Positions 1-8,454 of a stretch of 64,000 nucleotides of DNA are shown in pieces (position 1 is the stretch's first letter; every line of letters begins with the position of its first letter). The stretch is from Falsiphaeobacter marinintestinus (lineage in GTDB: Bacteria; Pseudomonadota; Alphaproteobacteria; Rhodobacterales; Rhodobacteraceae): assembly GCF_007923355.1 (NCBI RefSeq), contig NZ_VOGO01000009.1, positions 124,001-188,000 of the forward strand, read 5' to 3'. Under the pieces are notes generated by a model. It saw only the letters and a program-made list of their open reading frames with translations, did not search any database and was not told the DNA's origin. The position numbers and the translations under genes were made by a program.

Positions 1-855
1 CCGATCCACGCAGATCGCGATATCCAGTTCCTCGGGTTGTGCATCGCAGGGCGGCGATAGGGTTTCGTCGGCGGGTGAGATCAGCAGGTTGCCTGCGTCG
101 GGTTTCATGTAAAACCCTTCCTCGGCATCGACCACCAGTGGCCAGTCATCGACGTTCACGCCCGCCGGTGGTGCAATTAGGGCTGCGGTTCTGCGCAAGG
201 GCCGCAGGCCCAGTGGTGAAACGCCGGCCAGTTCCGCAATCTGATCGGCCCATGCCCCGGCGGCGTTGATCACAGTTGCGGCTTTCACCTGGCCTTGGCG
301 GGAGTCGACGGCCCAGGTGCCGTTTTCCCGGCTCAGCCCTGTGACGTCGGCCTGCAGGATGGTTTGTCCGCCATTGGCGCGGAACTGGCGCAGGAAATAC
401 TGATGGGTGCCGTGGACATCGATGTCATAAGCGTCGGCTTCGTAAAGTCCGCCGATGGCGTAGTCGTCGCGGATCAGGGGAACCTGCGCTTTTAGGTCGT
501 CAAAGGATGCGGGAACCACGGCATCGCCAAGGTCGCGGTGCATCGTGGCCAAGGCGTCCCTCTGATCTGCGCGTGCGATCAACAGAACTCCACGTGGCTG
601 CAACAGGTCCTGTGGCATGTCGGGGTCTGCCCCCCCCGAATAAAACCCGAAAGACGCCCGGGTCATGGCCCGCATCACAGCAGGCCCGTAAGCCCGGGTA
701 TACAGCGCCGCTGACCGGCCTGTCGTGTGATAGCCGGGTTGGCTTTCGCGTTCGATCAAGGCAACGCGGGCTGAATTGGACAATTCAGCCGCCACCGACG
801 CGCCGGCAATCCCTGCGCCAATCACAATGAAATCAAAAGCTGCCGTCTGTGACAT
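1..855 (-). CDS. FAD-dependent oxidoreductase (DAO family), C-terminus cut by window edge
   Basis: The reading frame starts at an ATG whose product begins MSQTAAFDFIVIGAGIAGAS. This carries the Rossmann GxGxxG dinucleotide-binding motif for FAD (residues about 12-17). Further on are RESQPGYHTTGRSAA, typical of glycine/D-amino-acid oxidase (DAO) family flavoproteins, and a VINAAGAWADQ segment, the conserved second FAD-contact motif. Only 285 residues lie inside the window, so the C-terminal part is missing. The family oxidises secondary or primary amines of amino acids or amino-acid-like compounds in the cytoplasm; the substrate cannot be deduced here. It points away from the small secreted-protein gene that follows, so the two are probably not co-transcribed. 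Confidence 0.85.
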   Translation of the reverse strand, partial: MSQTAAFDFIVIGAGIAGASVAAELSNSARVALIERESQPGYHTTGRSAALYTRAYGPAVMRAMTRASFGFYSGGADPDMPQDLLQPRGVLLIARADQRDALATMHRDLGDAVVPASFDDLKAQVPLIRDDYAIGGLYEADAYDIDVHGTHQYFLRQFRANGGQTILQADVTGLSRENGTWAVDSRQGQVKAATVINAAGAWADQIAELAGVSPLGLRPLRRTAALIAPPAGVNVDDWPLVVDAEEGFYMKPDAGNLLISPADETLSPPCDAQPEELDIAICVDR

Positions 856-1033
856 GGTGGGTTCCCATCGAAGCCGTTTGGCGCATGGTGGCCGAATTTG
901 CATGGCTCTGAAAGGGCTGTTTCGTCGCGCACGGGCGCGGCAGGTCGCTGCCCAGAATGATCTGACGACATCGCCCGTGCGTATCGTTGGTAATCAACCC
1001 TTTAAGGGTAGGTCCAACACTGGAGATCCAAAC

Positions 1034-1540
1034 ATGTTTCGTCGTACATTTTTTATCGCAACAGCGGCCACTTTTATCGCTTCAGCCTCTTATGCAGACC
1101 TTCATATCCGGTTCATGGAAGGCGCGCCGAAAGACCGCTTTGTCGTGACGAACACCGGGGCCTGCGCGATTGAAGCTGCTCAGATCACTATCGATTTGAC
1201 AGGGTCTGAGGCGGGTCTGATTTTTGATGTCACGGCGGCGGGGTCAGGTGTCGAGGTTTTCCAGCCCTTTGAGATCGTTGCAGGTGGCGATTACATCGTG
1301 CGTCAACCCAGCGTGGTGGATGGCGATCAAATGGTTGCCCTGCAGGTGAGCGATTTTGGCCAGGACAAATCGGTTGCCTTCACGATTGATGTCGATGACA
1401 CCGCCGGAGCGCGCGAAATCACGGTGTCCAACGCGGAACTGCGCGGAGCCTCTGTGTCTGTGATGTTGGGGGGGAAGCAGTTTTCGACCAGTTTCACCCA
1501 AGGCTCGGAACTGACGCTGAATACCGGCGCATGTCTGTAA
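1034..1540 (+). CDS. Small secreted protein, aggregation-factor-core-like
   Basis: A 168-residue protein. I chose the ATG at 1034, which has GGAG 8 nt upstream, because it gives a clean signal peptide (MFRRTFFIATAATFIASASYA, cleavage after A-Y-A); the frame is open further upstream but that part looks non-coding. The mature part DLHIRFMEGAPKDRFVVTNT and the two cysteines resemble a family in Rhodobacteraceae that I recall being annotated as 'aggregation factor core protein'; I am unsure of that name and no function is established. The fold is probably beta-rich and the location periplasmic or extracellular. It converges on the S8 peptidase gene, with a strong shared hairpin between them. Confidence 0.75.
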   Translation: MFRRTFFIATAATFIASASYADLHIRFMEGAPKDRFVVTNTGACAIEAAQITIDLTGSEAGLIFDVTAAGSGVEVFQPFEIVAGGDYIVRQPSVVDGDQMVALQVSDFGQDKSVAFTIDVDDTAGAREITVSNAELRGASVSVMLGGKQFSTSFTQGSELTLNTGACL

Positions 1541-1589
1541 CAGATGGTCGTACTGTGTTCGCGCGTGGTATGACTGGATCATCGAAGTC

Positions 1590-1621
1590 GGGCCGGATCG
1601 TTTAACTCAACGATCCGGCCC
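1590..1621. terminator. Bidirectional hairpin terminator
   Basis: A perfect 13-bp inverted repeat (1590-1602 with 1609-1621) closes a 6-nt loop between two convergent genes. There is no long T-run on either side, so termination strength is uncertain, but the position fits a shared terminator. Confidence 0.65.
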
Positions 1622-1638
1622 CGTTGTTCAGGTGTGCT

Positions 1639-3678
1639 TCAGAACCTCGGGACAGCCCGATCTGTCTGACGGTCCCGCACGCGTCCATGCCCGCGTTTCA
1701 TTTCGTGGGCATGGCCAAATGTGTCCGCGACTTTGCGCTCTTCAGCTTTTGCAAGTTTCTGCATCCACGGCACCGATCCGTCGCCCTTCGTATCATCCAG
1801 CATCGCTTCGACAATCTTTCGGGTGGCGCGGGCCGTGGAAAAGCTGGTGCCACGCGGTGCCAATGTTGAGCCGCCTTGCGTCCCGGCTGCCAGCAACCCG
1901 GAATTGGCGGCCCCGTCATCGCCCGGGAAACAGGCTGTGATCACCATGTCCTTTTTCGGACCGCGCGATTTGGGATAAGCCGTCGCAGAAAAGCCCAGAG
2001 GCGCGCCGTCTGTCTTGCGATAAGATCCGACCACGACAATCGCACTGGACAGGGCGAGGGAATTGATCGTTCCCTTGCGCTGAACATGGCCAAAGATCTG
2101 GCTGTCTTCCTGATCCGAGGCATCGGGGTCGTCCGGATCGACATGGCTGGCGTAGGTGTCGCGTTCGCGGCCATTGTCCAGATACCGGCGGTATTTCGAA
2201 CTGTTGAAATATGATCGCTGATTGTTGGTGCCATCCGGTTCGGCCGACTGGTCGACCTGAACGTTCAGATAGATGTCGGTATCAGCCCCCCGGTTCTGCG
2301 CACGAATGCACCAATCACCAGCAGGAGCCACCCGGATCGTGCCGATTTCCCGCACCGCTTCGGCCGTGGGCGGGGTGCAGATCACATAGCGATACCGATA
2401 CTCCGGCGCGTCCCGGCCATTGTCATAGGTCACCCGCTGACAATAGATCCGCGCGCCACCGGCGATGTCACAGAACTGGCCATGTTCCCCGCTCCAGTAC
2501 TTCATGGTCTCGCCATGGGGCGTGGTGATGCGGATTTCGACCGGGTTCTTGTCGGCGCGCCGTGTCGTACGCGAAGTCCAGACTTCGACAAAGTTTGACG
2601 AATGATCCTCGGGAAGGACCCGCCATTTTTCCATGACAAAGCCGCCCCGCCGGACTTTGCGAAACGCGTTGCAACGCATCAGGTTGTCGTTGCCGGCAGG
2701 CATCACGACCTGAAGCGGTGCCCGGTCAGCGCGCAGTTCGACCATCCGTTCAACGGCTTGTTCGAACAGAGACCGCCCATCCTTGGCCCCGGCCTGCTGA
2801 CCGTAAGACACGTTCAGCACAAGGGGAAACCCGCCCGGGCCGCCATAGTGGGCATCCCATAGCGCGTCGGCCAGTGCGACCATACGGTGCATGGCGTAGA
2901 TCGCGAAGTATTCCAGAAAGGTTCCGGCCATGCCGATGGTCTGGCGACGCGGCAGGCTGGCAGCGAGGATCGGGCGACGGTCCAGATCGGCAGGCGTTTG
3001 CCGCCAGCTGTCCTCACCGGTTGCCAGATCCAGCACCGCTGTGCCGTGCCCGGCGCGCCTTTCCAGCGCGCGCACGCCATAAAGCTTGTCCGGTTCGCTG
3101 AGTAGCGCCGCCCGGTTAAACGCGGTTTCATCAAGCGTTGAGAGGGGGTCGCCACCGTCGCTGTGCTGGCGCAGCAAGGCGTTGATGTCACGTTGATAAA
3201 TCTCGTTCCCGAAGGGCAAATAATCACCCTGCGCGGCATCAAACGTGGCCCCCTGTTGCCAAGACGCTAGAAACCGGGTTGACCCGTCGGCGCGTCGGAA
3301 GCGGGGATGGCCCAGGGCAATGGCCTCGTCGATGATACCGACGATCACCGCGTCCCTTGGCGGTGCGATCGGAATCAGGTCCGCGACATCGTCCGGGATC
3401 AGGCTTGGCAAGGGAGCGTTGGACGGGTTGGCAACCGCTTCGGGCAGGGGAACCAGTTCCCCATCCCCGAACAAGGGGCGAACCGCAGCGCGCGCATCAT
3501 CGGCGGCGCGCCGGTCGTCAGCCGCGTTGACAGAGGCTGCCATCACGACCGGTTTGTCGACCACCGGCCCGCATTTTGCGGCCCCGCCCAAGGCCCGACG
3601 CCAATGAACGTATGGCGACATGACGTCGACATCCCAAGTCTGGGATGTTGGATCTTGCGGATCGGTGGGGCTGGTCAT
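1639..3678 (-). CDS. S8 family serine peptidase (subtilase)
   Basis: A 679-residue protein with a complete subtilase triad. Asp117 lies in VGIIDEAIALGHP, His211 in RAGHGTAVLDLATG and Ser612 in APRGTSFSTA. The oxyanion Asn lies in VMPAGNDN, preceded by NVSYGQ. There is no obvious signal peptide, so it may act inside the cell or leave by another route. About 320 residues separate the oxyanion-Asn region from the Ser motif, longer than in a minimal subtilisin, so an inserted domain is likely. The start ATG overlaps the stop of the upstream PAP2 gene (ATGA), so the two proteins are translationally coupled and probably work together. The substrate is unknown. Confidence 0.88.
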   Translation of the reverse strand: MTSPTDPQDPTSQTWDVDVMSPYVHWRRALGGAAKCGPVVDKPVVMAASVNAADDRRAADDARAAVRPLFGDGELVPLPEAVANPSNAPLPSLIPDDVADLIPIAPPRDAVIVGIIDEAIALGHPRFRRADGSTRFLASWQQGATFDAAQGDYLPFGNEIYQRDINALLRQHSDGGDPLSTLDETAFNRAALLSEPDKLYGVRALERRAGHGTAVLDLATGEDSWRQTPADLDRRPILAASLPRRQTIGMAGTFLEYFAIYAMHRMVALADALWDAHYGGPGGFPLVLNVSYGQQAGAKDGRSLFEQAVERMVELRADRAPLQVVMPAGNDNLMRCNAFRKVRRGGFVMEKWRVLPEDHSSNFVEVWTSRTTRRADKNPVEIRITTPHGETMKYWSGEHGQFCDIAGGARIYCQRVTYDNGRDAPEYRYRYVICTPPTAEAVREIGTIRVAPAGDWCIRAQNRGADTDIYLNVQVDQSAEPDGTNNQRSYFNSSKYRRYLDNGRERDTYASHVDPDDPDASDQEDSQIFGHVQRKGTINSLALSSAIVVVGSYRKTDGAPLGFSATAYPKSRGPKKDMVITACFPGDDGAANSGLLAAGTQGGSTLAPRGTSFSTARATRKIVEAMLDDTKGDGSVPWMQKLAKAEERKVADTFGHAHEMKRGHGRVRDRQTDRAVPRF

Positions 3679-4865
3679 TCGCTCACCTGACCCGGTGTCA
3701 TCGGGACCCGACGAATTTCGCCAGTGGCGTCGTGCCAGAGTTTGCCCAGCAGGCTGGCAGGGCCACGGCGATAGTTCGACGGGATCACCTCGCGCTGGGG
3801 CATGGCGTGGCCCAGCCAGTCCAGCGAGAAATCACTGTCGGCATAGAACGTTTTCGGGTCTGGGGTTTCGCCATTGGCAGTCGGTGTCAGATCGCCGGAC
3901 ATCTGCAGTTCGGTGATGCCCTGGCGACCATACCCACTGCGGTTGCCGGTGGCGAGCGCAACAAAAGCCTCGCCGATACAACAGCCCAGCAACGCACCTG
4001 CGGCAGTATCCGCCGGGAAATGCACGCCTGCTATGGTGCGGTTGATCCCGATCCGTGCCGCAAGCTTGAACGGTATCGCCTTGCTGGCCAGCCCGGTATG
4101 CGCGCTTTCTCCGGTCATCAGGGCGTGCAAGACCGTGGCCAACGCAAAGGATTCAGTTGCGTGACCCGACGGGAAAGCTGAATGGTCCGGCGTCTGGATG
4201 ATCGGCTGTACCTTGACGGTATAGTCGATCGGGCGCGGAACCCGGCAAAAGTGCTTTGCCAAGGCTTCGATCCGGATGGTGACGCGCCACGCTGCATAAA
4301 GCATCTGAAGCGTCTTTTTGCGCCGTCCGTCGTTCAACATATAGGTCGTGCCGAAGAACGACATGATGTCGCCGATCTGCATGTGGATCTCTTCCAGACG
4401 ATCCGACCGCAGGTCTGCATAAGCCCGAAGCCATTTCAGTTGCTCGACGAAGAACGGCTGTTCTGGCCGCTCGATTTCAAGAATGGTCGACCGGCCGAGG
4501 AAGAAATTCGCCCGGCCTTTGCCGCCGCGCAAGTCGAACTGAGACGCCAGTTCGGCATCCAAAAGCCGTCCGCGGGACAGGTCTTCGAGATAGCTGGCAT
4601 CAGAGTCATCATCGTCGTTCAGCGGGAACTCTGGCAGCCATTCGGCATCGCCGCGCCAGTATCCAACCAGCGCTTCTTGCGCGCGGGAGAGGGCATAGTT
4701 CAACGCGATGGATGACCCACCCCCGGCATGAGAAGACCCGGCACCGCTTCCGGCACCCGACCCGGCGCCTGAGCCTGCACCCGACCCCGCACCAGAGCCT
4801 GCGCCCGACCCTGCACCACTGCCTGCGCCCGATCCTGCGCCGCTTCCTGCACCCATTAAAGCCAT
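3675..4865 (-). CDS. PAP2 / vanadium-haloperoxidase-fold protein with (GAGS)10 N-terminus
   Basis: A 396-residue protein with the three PAP2/haloperoxidase motifs. They are K204-x6-R211-P, P232-S-G-H235, and R276-x5-H282-x3-D286 in NRTIAGVHFPAD. These residues bind phosphate or vanadate in acid phosphatases and vanadium haloperoxidases. The length and the YMLNDGRR...RIEALAKHF context fit the haloperoxidase-related soluble type better than the membrane lipid phosphatases; that choice is inference. Residues 5-44 are ten GAGS units, a flexible silk-like tail of unknown role. ATG is preceded by GGAGGA. It is the first gene of a two-gene unit with the S8 peptidase and diverges from the SARP-like regulator, which may control it. 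Confidence 0.85.
   Translation of the reverse strand: MALMGAGSGAGSGAGSGAGSGAGSGAGSGAGSGAGSGAGSGAGSSHAGGGSSIALNYALSRAQEALVGYWRGDAEWLPEFPLNDDDDSDASYLEDLSRGRLLDAELASQFDLRGGKGRANFFLGRSTILEIERPEQPFFVEQLKWLRAYADLRSDRLEEIHMQIGDIMSFFGTTYMLNDGRRKKTLQMLYAAWRVTIRIEALAKHFCRVPRPIDYTVKVQPIIQTPDHSAFPSGHATESFALATVLHALMTGESAHTGLASKAIPFKLAARIGINRTIAGVHFPADTAAGALLGCCIGEAFVALATGNRSGYGRQGITELQMSGDLTPTANGETPDPKTFYADSDFSLDWLGHAMPQREVIPSNYRRGPASLLGKLWHDATGEIRRVPMTPGQVSE
4734..4853 (-). repeat. 12-bp coding minisatellite (GAGS x10)
   Basis: Ten tandem 12-bp units encode Gly-Ala-Gly-Ser directly after the first four codons of the PAP2-fold protein. The units differ at silent positions (for example GCA/GCG/GCC alanine codons), so the peptide repeat is conserved more strictly than the DNA. 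That suggests selection or an older expansion. Copy number is a likely site of strain variation. Confidence 0.9.
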
Positions 4866-4953
4866 GCCATCCTCCGAAATTTATCCCGTTCCATGAGTAA
4901 GGCTTGGCGAAAAAACGCTCATTCGCAACAATGTGATTGAGATTCGGTTAACT

Positions 4954-4966
4954 TTTCACGGTGAAA
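4954..4966. promoter_or_regulatory. TTTCAC-G-GTGAAA palindrome upstream of SARP-like gene
   Basis: A perfect 6-bp inverted repeat about one base lies in the divergent promoter region between the PAP2 gene and the SARP-like regulator. The same half-sites recur after the regulator gene, TTTTCACGG at 6687-6695 and CGGTGAAAATCAC at 6724-6736, ahead of the next gene. This suggests an operator for the regulator; it is unproven. Confidence 0.4.
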
Positions 4967-5005
4967 TCACGGAATCTCGGAGTTTGTTGCACTATCGGCC
5001 CCAAG

Positions 5006-6664
5006 ATGGTTTCATGGCGACAAGATAATAACAGCAAAAATTCACATCTTTGGTCCGTGCGGAAATTGGAAGATTTAACTGGCTCACCTCAAATTCAGGC
5101 ACGGTTACACGGGCGGTTCCGCGTGTGGCACGAGACGGACGGTGCGCTGACTCCTAAAAGTGCAAAGGCTCAGGCGTTGCTGGCGCTTTTGCTGTCCAGT
5201 GACAATCTGGACCGGGGCCGGATCTGGCTGCAGGACAAATTATGGAGCGACCGGGCGCAGCAACAGGGGTCGGCCAGCCTGCGTCAGGCCCTGTCTGATA
5301 TCCGGCGGTCGTTTGGGCGTCATTCCGATATTCTGAAAGCTGACCGCAAAACGATCTCGCTTGATCCCAAGCGTGTGAATGTTCTGCGCCGTGCTGCTGA
5401 CGACGATGCCGAGTTTCTTGAAGGGCTTGATGTTCGCGACCCTGAGTTCAACATTTGGCTGTCCGCCCAGCGGGCGCAGCACATGCCGATGTCTCAGCTG
5501 ACAACCGGCCCCGTCCTGGCGTCTCGCAGGCCGGTAACCGGGTCAGTTCTGTTTCTCAGTGAAACGCCGACAACGGATGCTTGCCAGATCACCGAGAACC
5601 TGTTCATCGACGGTGTCGCAAAAACCCTGAACGAAGATCTTGAGATCGAGATTTTCCGCCGTCCACCGGCCATCACAAGGCCGGGCATGTTGATGGTATC
5701 GGTACAGGCGTTTCATGCCCCGAACCGATCGATCGGCTTGCGTGTCAGTGTCGAAGACATCGACACAGGCCGGGTGATCTGGTCGGAAACCAATGTTTCG
5801 CCCTCGAAAGGCGCGCCCAATACCGGCGACATTGCCATGCTGAGCCTAGGGAACCGTCTGGCCGGGCAACTGAAAACCGCCGTTCTGGATGGCCGGGTCA
5901 CACAAGGCACAGACCCCGACGCCAATGCGTTGGCGGCCTTGGCGATCCGCAAGATGTTTTCGATGCGGCACACCGACCTGCTGGAAGCCGAGATAATGCT
6001 GAAGCAGGCCTATGATATACAGCGCCGTGGCGTGTTCAAAAGCTGGCTGGCGCAGCTTTATTCTATCCAGTTTGTCGAACGGATCCGTCCGATCGAAGAT
6101 TTGCGCGACCGAAGCGAAGCCAGCTGTGCCCATGCGCTGGAACTGGATCCGCAGAATTCAAATGTGCTGGCCAGCGTAGCGGATGCCAGCCTTGTCATCG
6201 GGCGAAACTTCGCGCGCAGTGCGCAACTGGCCAAGATGAGCGTGGCCGCGAATCCGTCGAACCCGCGCGCATGGTGGACACAAGCCTCGGCCAATCTTTA
6301 TTTCGGCGACGCGCAGACAGCACATGTGTCGGCCATCAACGCGCAGACATTGGCCACGGGAACGCGGCTGCAGTTCTGGACCGATATTCAACGCGGTCTG
6401 GCGGCCATCGTGAACGGCAAAACAATCGAAGGCATCCAGTTACTGGAATCCTCCAGCGCGCTGGCCCCCGATTTTCACCCGCCGCTGCGCTATCTGACAG
6501 CGCTGTATTCTGCGGCCGGTATGACAGAGCAGGCGATGGATTGTGCCCGCCGCCTGTCCGTTCTGGAGCCTGATTTCACATTTGAACGGCTTTCCAACGA
6601 CCCGGACTATCCGGTGTCGTTGATGCGTCAGCATGGAATGCTGGATACAGTCGAGCTTCGTTAA
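5006..6664 (+). CDS. SARP-like transcriptional regulator with TolB-like and TPR regions
   Basis: The N-terminal part (LHGRFRVW... to KTISLDPKRVNV) matches the winged-helix DNA-binding domain of SARP/AfsR/OmpR-type activators, including the GSASLRQALSDIRR segment typical of that class. The middle (FIDGVAKTL ... DTGRVIWSE) resembles TolB-like domains seen in ToxR/CadC-like and cyclase-linked regulators. The C-terminal half is helical with TPR-type repeats (AHALELDPQNSNVLA, PRAWWTQASANLYFGD). I took ATG 5006 (552 residues) because a GTG 45 nt upstream lies inside the operator-like palindrome at 4954-4966; neither start has a good ribosome-binding site. It is divergent from the PAP2/S8 pair, which it may regulate. 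Confidence 0.75.
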   Translation: MVSWRQDNNSKNSHLWSVRKLEDLTGSPQIQARLHGRFRVWHETDGALTPKSAKAQALLALLLSSDNLDRGRIWLQDKLWSDRAQQQGSASLRQALSDIRRSFGRHSDILKADRKTISLDPKRVNVLRRAADDDAEFLEGLDVRDPEFNIWLSAQRAQHMPMSQLTTGPVLASRRPVTGSVLFLSETPTTDACQITENLFIDGVAKTLNEDLEIEIFRRPPAITRPGMLMVSVQAFHAPNRSIGLRVSVEDIDTGRVIWSETNVSPSKGAPNTGDIAMLSLGNRLAGQLKTAVLDGRVTQGTDPDANALAALAIRKMFSMRHTDLLEAEIMLKQAYDIQRRGVFKSWLAQLYSIQFVERIRPIEDLRDRSEASCAHALELDPQNSNVLASVADASLVIGRNFARSAQLAKMSVAANPSNPRAWWTQASANLYFGDAQTAHVSAINAQTLATGTRLQFWTDIQRGLAAIVNGKTIEGIQLLESSSALAPDFHPPLRYLTALYSAAGMTEQAMDCARRLSVLEPDFTFERLSNDPDYPVSLMRQHGMLDTVELR

Positions 6665-6837
6665 AATTTCACAAAGAAATTTACGATTTTCACGGAATTT
6701 TCCCATCTACCCCCCGAAAATCCCGGTGAAAATCACGCTGCATTCACAGCACCCTTGTTAGCGTCCTCTCAGCAAGCGCTCCGGTAACACGCCATACGCT
6801 CCGATGGATCCGGAAAATCAAGACAGGGGAACCCGAT

Positions 6838-7197
6838 ATGACGATGCACACACGTATGACCCAAGGACAGATGAACAGCCTGAAACTGCAAACCGTGAAC
6901 GCCATGTTTACCGTTTTCGACCGCGAAATCGAAGCCCGGGACGCACGCAATGCAGAGCTTGCGCGCAAGCTGTACACGAGCCGGGAGACGTTGCGCACCG
7001 TGGTCCTGGAACTGCGTCGCGCCGAGGTTGCTTTTTTGAAGTCGGACCTTCCGCCCAGTGACGCCGAAGAGATCCTGGCCGATGCGGTGCGCGAACTGAA
7101 ATACGCCCGCCGTCAAATGAAACGGCTTGAAACCGTCAACACAGGCGCGACCCGCGCCATTGACCTGCTGCGGCAGTTACCGCCAGCGTTACGCTAA
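6838..7197 (+). CDS. Small coiled-coil protein of unknown function
   Basis: A 119-residue, charge-rich protein predicted to be almost entirely helical. Long heptad-like stretches (REIEARDARNAELARKL, REL KYARRQMKRLETV) suggest a coiled coil. No signal peptide or membrane segment is seen. The start ATG has AGGGGA upstream. I do not recognise the family. It follows the SARP-like gene by 173 bp that contain half-sites of the palindrome found upstream of that gene, so it may belong to the same regulon. A structured, T-run-terminated element follows directly. Confidence 0.6.
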   Translation: MTMHTRMTQGQMNSLKLQTVNAMFTVFDREIEARDARNAELARKLYTSRETLRTVVLELRRAEVAFLKSDLPPSDAEEILADAVRELKYARRQMKRLETVNTGATRAIDLLRQLPPALR

Positions 7198-7225
7198 CGA
7201 CCCAGCTTTCGGCATATAGTAGTGG

Positions 7226-7341
7226 CATGCCGGAGGTTACACTCCCCAACTGCGCCGCGGTCCCAGAGATGCATCCCCCGGTTCCCTCGCAAACAGGAAC
7301 CTACCGCATCAGCCCTCCCTTGCCGCGGCGCATTTTTTTTT
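7226..7341 (+). ncRNA. Candidate small RNA or structured 3' element ending in T9
   Basis: A perfect 10-bp inverted repeat (TGCGCCGCGG at 7251-7260 with CCGCGGCGCA at 7323-7332) is followed at once by nine T residues. It encloses an inner GGTTCC/GGAACC hairpin (7280-7285 with 7296-7301), and a GGAG/CTCC hairpin lies just 5'. TATAGT at 7215-7220 could be a -10 box, giving a transcript of about 115 nt; no clear -35 is seen. It does not match the 4.5S RNA or tmRNA signatures I know. It could instead be the long terminator of the gene ending at 7197. Confidence 0.4.
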
Positions 7342-7374
7342 GGGCAGTTTCGAAACTTTCAGTCTGAGATGTAG

Positions 7375-7399
7375 AAGGCCGCCGAAATCCGGCGGCCTT
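7375..7399 (-). terminator. Hairpin downstream of the TctC gene
   Basis: A perfect 10-bp inverted repeat (7375-7384 with 7390-7399) with a 5-nt loop lies 24 nt past the stop codon of the minus-strand TctC gene. There is no T-run on the minus strand, so the efficiency is uncertain. It probably ends the long catabolic transcript. Confidence 0.55.
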
Positions 7400-7423
7400 G
7401 ATCATTGGTAAAGGTATGTCAGA

Positions 7424-8362
7424 TCAGTCGATATAGCCGGAAATTTTTCCGAAGGTTTCGGTATCCTTGGCCATTTGCGCGTCCGAGGCATCTTTATCCA
7501 GCCAGTAGATCAACGCGCCGGTTTCGGCGGCCATCTGTTTGACGGCATCAGAGGCCAGCGCTTCTTTTGCGACCTCTTCGATCACAGCCCGCACGTCTGC
7601 TGGCGTGTCTTTGTGCACGAACAGGCCGTTCCATGTTGAAAAGTCCAGTTCCGGAACAATTTCGGCTGCGGTGCGCACGTCCGGCAGGATCGAAATCCGC
7701 TCGTTCGTCACCGTGGCCAGAATGGTCAGATTATCCAGACAGGGGCGGATAAGCTGCAGGGTGGTGTTGATGACATCTGCGTCGCCCGATGCCAGCGTGT
7801 TGCAATCCAACGCGTCAAAGCCTGTGTCGCTGCCCCACTCGAACCCCATTGCCCGGGCCATGGCCAGCGAATGCCGTGCGGGGCTGGTGACGTCACCGAA
7901 GTGGCCAAGGACGACGTCGTTCGACTGGGCGTATTCGGCCAGTTCTTCCATGGTCTTGTACGGTGCGTCCCCCTTGGTGGCGATGACGAAGGGGTAAGTG
8001 AGGAAGATACCGACAGGTTCGAACGGGTTAGGATCCAGCGGGGGGATACCGATGAACGGGCCGACAAGTGGCACGTCGATGACAAAGCTGCCGATTGTGT
8101 ACCCGTCAGCCGGGGCCGTTGCGACACTGATCGCACCGGGGAACGGGCCGCCGCCGCCACCGGGCTTGTTGATCACCGCCGCTGGAACGCCATACTTTTC
8201 CTGCATCTTGTCGGCGATCATGCGGGTCAGCAGATCTTCCAGATCCCCCGGAGGCCACGGTACGACAAAGTTCACCGGTTTTTCCGGGTACTCGGCAAAT
8301 GCCGCTGAGGCCGAGATTGCCAGGCCACAGGCGGCCATCGCCACCGATTTCATGAAGTTCAT
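7424..8362 (-). CDS. TctC/Bug-family tripartite tricarboxylate transporter binding protein
   Basis: A 312-residue protein with an N-terminal signal peptide (SAAFA cleavage). The mature start EYPEKPVNFVVPWPPGD and INKPGGGGG are hallmarks of the Bug/TctC family of periplasmic solute-binding proteins, which usually bind carboxylates or aromatic acids. No TctA or TctB membrane subunits occur in the window, so it is an orphan component that would need a transporter encoded elsewhere. It is the last gene of a long co-oriented run of catabolic genes, which suggests it captures the substrate of that pathway. The WPPG..D pocket segment differs slightly from the usual PPGG. The chosen ATG has AAGGGA upstream. 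Confidence 0.85.
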   Translation of the reverse strand: MNFMKSVAMAACGLAISASAAFAEYPEKPVNFVVPWPPGDLEDLLTRMIADKMQEKYGVPAAVINKPGGGGGPFPGAISVATAPADGYTIGSFVIDVPLVGPFIGIPPLDPNPFEPVGIFLTYPFVIATKGDAPYKTMEELAEYAQSNDVVLGHFGDVTSPARHSLAMARAMGFEWGSDTGFDALDCNTLASGDADVINTTLQLIRPCLDNLTILATVTNERISILPDVRTAAEIVPELDFSTWNGLFVHKDTPADVRAVIEEVAKEALASDAVKQMAAETGALIYWLDKDASDAQMAKDTETFGKISGYID

Positions 8363-8454
8363 CTTTGTTCCCTTATGTTGGTTTGGCGTCCTGTCTGAGA
8401 AAGGCAGCCGAAAGGTTCGGGCTTGGACCCGTTATTGGTGATTGGGTTTGGTTG

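Noticed and set aside
4734-4853. Tandem repeats as a possible CRISPR or origin iteron
   Set aside because: The units are contiguous 12-mers without spacers and encode a GAGS peptide in frame.
7346-7357. AGTTTCGAAACT palindrome as a third copy of the island operator
   Set aside because: It shares only the TTTCGAAA core with TAATTTTCGAAAAT and lies downstream of the operon, not upstream of a gene on that strand.
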